In this document: positions 62,473-64,000 of the stretch, piece by piece
Layout of the letters: every line of letters starts with the position of its first letter
How positions within the stretch are numbered: the first letter of the stretch is position 1
From: Saccharopolyspora endophytica
GTDB taxonomy: Bacteria; Actinomycetota; Actinomycetes; Mycobacteriales; Pseudonocardiaceae
Reading direction: 5' to 3'
DNA: 64,000 bases
NCBI RefSeq assembly: GCF_018070075.1
Contig: NZ_JAGPXE010000015.1
Coordinates: 124,001 to 188,000 of the forward strand
Program-made: the position numbers and the translations under genes
Notes under the pieces: model-generated
The model's input: only the letters and a program-made list of their open reading frames with translations
Databases searched by the model: none
Told to the model about the DNA's origin: nothing

Positions 62473-62556
62473 GTAGATTGGGTCTACCGTCGCGCCGCGT
62501 CGCCCAGAGTTCAACGCACGCGTTTTTATGCATCGATAAGCACCGCGTATCGATGC
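62473..62556. promoter_or_regulatory. Two dyads upstream of fdsGBAD
   Basis: GTAGA-TTGGG-TCTAC (62473-62487) and GCATCGATA-N9-TATCGATGC (62530-62556) are perfect dyads just upstream of fdsG. They are likely operators of the formate dehydrogenase operon. The remaining part of 62455-62912 is T-rich on the plus strand and holds no gene, but has AATTCC-AGCGC-GGAATT at 62817-62833 before the pqqA-like gene. Confidence 0.5.
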
Positions 62557-62912
62557 GCACTCCGCGTCACCGAATTGCTCGCATCATCGCTGGACAGGAC
62601 CTTTTTCCGAACTATTTCCGCGCCTTTTCCGGCTTTTTCGCGCACGCTGCGACACCGGCTGCTACCAGCGTTTTCACCCATACGCGTCAGTTCATGATCG
62701 TCTTTTCGGGCACCGCAGGCAGTGCCGCTGGTTTTCGCTCCCCTGCCGTTCATGCGAGCTCGTCGCGCACTCGTCCCACCCGGCTTGCCCAGGTGTCACG
62801 AGTGCGCCTAACTTGAAATTCCAGCGCGGAATTCGGGAATTGTCGCCAACCCACCCGGCTCCCGCTGCGGCCGGAAACCGCCACCGGCCGAGACGAACCT
62901 GAGGAGAATGCG

Positions 62913-62996
62913 ATGACCTGGGAAACCCCTGAATACACCGTGATCGACGTCTGCGCCGAGGTCACCGGCTACCTGCACCGCGCCGACGAGGACTGA
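62913..62996 (+). CDS. pqqA: PqqA-like precursor peptide
   Basis: A 27-codon gene: ATG 62913, preceded by GAGGAG at 6 bp. Residues 13-21 read VCAEVTGYL, with Glu16 and Tyr20 separated by three residues, the pair that PqqE, PqqF/G and PqqB/C turn into PQQ. The N-terminal TW-x-x-P is also PqqA-like. No pqqBCDE is within 1 kb downstream. One-carbon genes on both sides (formate and formaldehyde oxidation) fit a PQQ-alcohol dehydrogenase route. Length is normal for PqqA (22-40 residues). A peptide this short can match by chance, so confidence is moderate. Confidence 0.72.
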   Translation: MTWETPEYTVIDVCAEVTGYLHRADED

Positions 62997-63031
62997 TCCA
63001 CCGCTCCCACCACGCGGCTCGAACCGCACGA

Positions 63032-63088
63032 GTGCCGCAAGGGCCTCACCAGATCCGCCCGCCGGATCGGTCGAGGACCTTGCGGCAC
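63032..63088 (+). terminator. Long nested hairpin after the pqqA-like gene
   Basis: GTGCCGCAAGG (63032-63042) pairs with CCTTGCGGCAC (63078-63088); inside, CCTC/GAGG, ACC/GGT and GATCCG/CGGATC continue the stem to a 5-base loop. It begins 35 bp after the peptide stop. It could stop or attenuate transcription into the Rieske gene, or stabilise the short mRNA. Confidence 0.65.
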
Positions 63089-63152
63089 CGTCGTCAGCGG
63101 GGCCGGTGCGACCGCCGGCTTCACCGGAGCTCCGGCGGAAGGAGTGGCGTCG

Positions 63153-63485
63153 ATGCCCCCGGCCACGCATCGAGTCCGAGTGTGCCGACTGCACGAGTTC
63201 CCGCCCGGAACCGTGCGACGGCTCAACACCCTCCCGCCGGTCGCGGTGTTCAACGTCGCCGGGCGGCTCTACGCGATCGACGACGTGTGCTCGCACGCCT
63301 GGGCGGTCCTCAGCGACGGCCACTTCGACGGCACGTCGCTGGAGTGCCCGGTGCACCTGTCCCGCTTCGACGTCCGCAGCGGAGAACCCCTCTGCCCTCC
63401 GGCCACCGAACCCCTCCGCACCCACCAGGTCGAGATCTCCGGAGACGAGGTGGTGGTCCACGTCGACATAGGCCGCCCGCTGTGA
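63153..63485 (+). CDS. Small Rieske [2Fe-2S] protein
   Basis: A 110-residue Rieske ferredoxin-type protein with ligands in DVCSHAWAVLSDG (Cys-x-His) and LECPVHLSRFDV (Cys-x2-His). It would carry electrons to an oxygenase or dehydrogenase. ATG 63153 follows GGAAGGAG at 8 bp. It stands between the PqqA-like gene and the convergent formaldehyde dehydrogenase remnant; its partner is not visible. Confidence 0.88.
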   Translation: MPPATHRVRVCRLHEFPPGTVRRLNTLPPVAVFNVAGRLYAIDDVCSHAWAVLSDGHFDGTSLECPVHLSRFDVRSGEPLCPPATEPLRTHQVEISGDEVVVHVDIGRPL

Positions 63486-63510
63486 CGCCTCGAAAATTGT
63501 TCCTGAACTC

Positions 63511-63650
63511 GTTCTGCACGGCGGTGCGGGTGGCGGAACCTCCTCCTGGACTCCGTGCGCCACTCCTTGAGTATGTCGATACGCGGCGTCGCGGCGTACT
63601 CGCCAGGAGACGTATCAGAACCCGCGGCGGTGCGAGCTGCTCAGGTGGTG
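63511..63650 (+). repeat. Dispersed structured repeat, long copy C
   Basis: It has the 5' module CGGCGGTGCGGGTGGCGGAA and the 3' module AGAACCCGCGGCGGTGCGAG followed by CTGCTCAGGTGGTG. Inner arms CTCCTGG (63543-63549) and CCAGGAG (63603-63609) replace those of copies A and B. It sits between convergent genes. Confidence 0.78.
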
Positions 63651-63697
63651 CTCTCAGCTCGCGGCTACGCCGCTTGCACGCGGTTCAGGAGCCCGTT

Positions 63698-64000
63698 TCA
63701 GAAGACCACCACGGAGCGCAGGACTTCTCCTCGTTGCATCTTGGCGAAGGCGTCTTCGACCTCGTCGAGGGTGATCTCCTCGGTGACGAACTTGTCGAGG
63801 GGCAGGCGGCCCTGCTGGTGGAGGTTGGTGAGCATCGGGAAGTCACGGCTGGGCAGGCAGTCGCCGTACCAGGAGGACTTCACCGCGCCGCCCGGCCGAA
63901 GACGTCCAGCAGCGGCAGCTTGATCTCCATCTCCGGGGTCGGCACGCCCACCAGCACCGCCGTGCCCGCCAGATCGCGGGCGTAGAACGCCTGCTCGAAG
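63698..64000 (-). pseudogene. mscR: S-(hydroxymethyl)mycothiol dehydrogenase, frameshifted (C-terminal part)
   Basis: The frame entering from base 64000 reads FEQAFYARDLAGTAVLVGVPTP and LPLLDVFGR, then stops. The matching continuation KSSWYGDCLPSRDFPMLTNL to EVLRSVVVF lies in the next frame. One missing G near 63888-63896 would restore GRGGAVKSSWYGD. These segments match the zinc-dependent mycothiol-linked formaldehyde dehydrogenase family, which makes formylmycothiol, then formate. It may be a true pseudogene or a homopolymer sequencing error. The N-terminal part is outside the window. Confidence 0.72.

Noticed and set aside
62526..62753. 75-codon minus-strand frame between fdsG and the pqqA-like gene
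   Set aside because: No ribosome-binding site and a random-looking composition; it also covers the dyad at 62530-62556.

Overview
The window is very GC-rich chromosomal DNA from an actinobacterium, most likely Pseudonocardiaceae and perhaps Saccharopolyspora. The grounds are frequent GTG starts, an eight-gene yrbE-mce operon, a furA-katG pair, a class F sortase and the 3' end of a mycothiol-type formaldehyde dehydrogenase. I saw no rRNA, tRNA, CRISPR array, transposase or replication origin.

Layout. 1-13 kb: amino-acid transport and regulation (NRAMP-like, AzlCD, Lrp), stress proteins (CsbD), a redox cluster (CDGSH protein, methyltransferase, glutamate-cysteine-ligase-like enzyme, haem-oxygenase-like iron enzyme), 6-phosphogluconate dehydrogenase, an MFS exporter, a metallo-beta-lactamase-fold hydrolase, a BNR-repeat/MoaD pair and an AraC regulator. 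13-25 kb: a NUDIX protein, then an iac-type cluster for indole-3-acetate catabolism (iacA, B, C, D, E, G, H and an iacI-like gene) with an MFS carrier and a FixL/FixJ-like two-component system. A 28-bp operator-like dyad, GATTCCCC-N12-GGGNAATC, lies before the carrier gene and between the kinase gene and iacA. No iacF electron-transfer gene is present. 25-39 kb: sortase F and a secreted partner, an amino-acid permease/amidase pair, LysR, DUF4185, DUF4442, katG-furA, DUF6461, a decayed siderophore-binding-protein gene and a cytochrome P450. 39-48.5 kb: yrbEA-yrbEB-mceABCDEF plus two Mce-associated proteins, one tightly overlapping operon. 48.8-55 kb: a Crp/Fnr regulator, then a two-gene accessory module, then a large LuxR (LAL) regulator. 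55-64 kb: a Rho_N-like protein, Lrp with a valine/leucine-type dehydrogenase, NAD-linked formate dehydrogenase fdsGBAD, a 27-residue PqqA-like peptide gene, a small Rieske protein and a frameshifted S-(hydroxymethyl)mycothiol dehydrogenase.

The best candidate for an undescribed system is at 49.6-52.6 kb. A class III nucleotide-cyclase-like protein and a STAND-like P-loop protein overlap by four bases and share a 16-residue motif (NxG[IV]xxGHVSGS[IV]NY), at the C-terminus of the first and the N-terminus of the second. This is the arrangement expected of an amyloid-type signalling pair, probably for defence. Second are the PqqA-like peptide in a one-carbon oxidation setting without pqqBCDE in view, and a family of structured dispersed repeats (three long copies, three fragments or short forms) whose inner stems differ in sequence yet stay complementary.

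Start codons were chosen by ribosome-binding site and overlap with the upstream gene. Functions come from motifs and gene order only; no database was searched.
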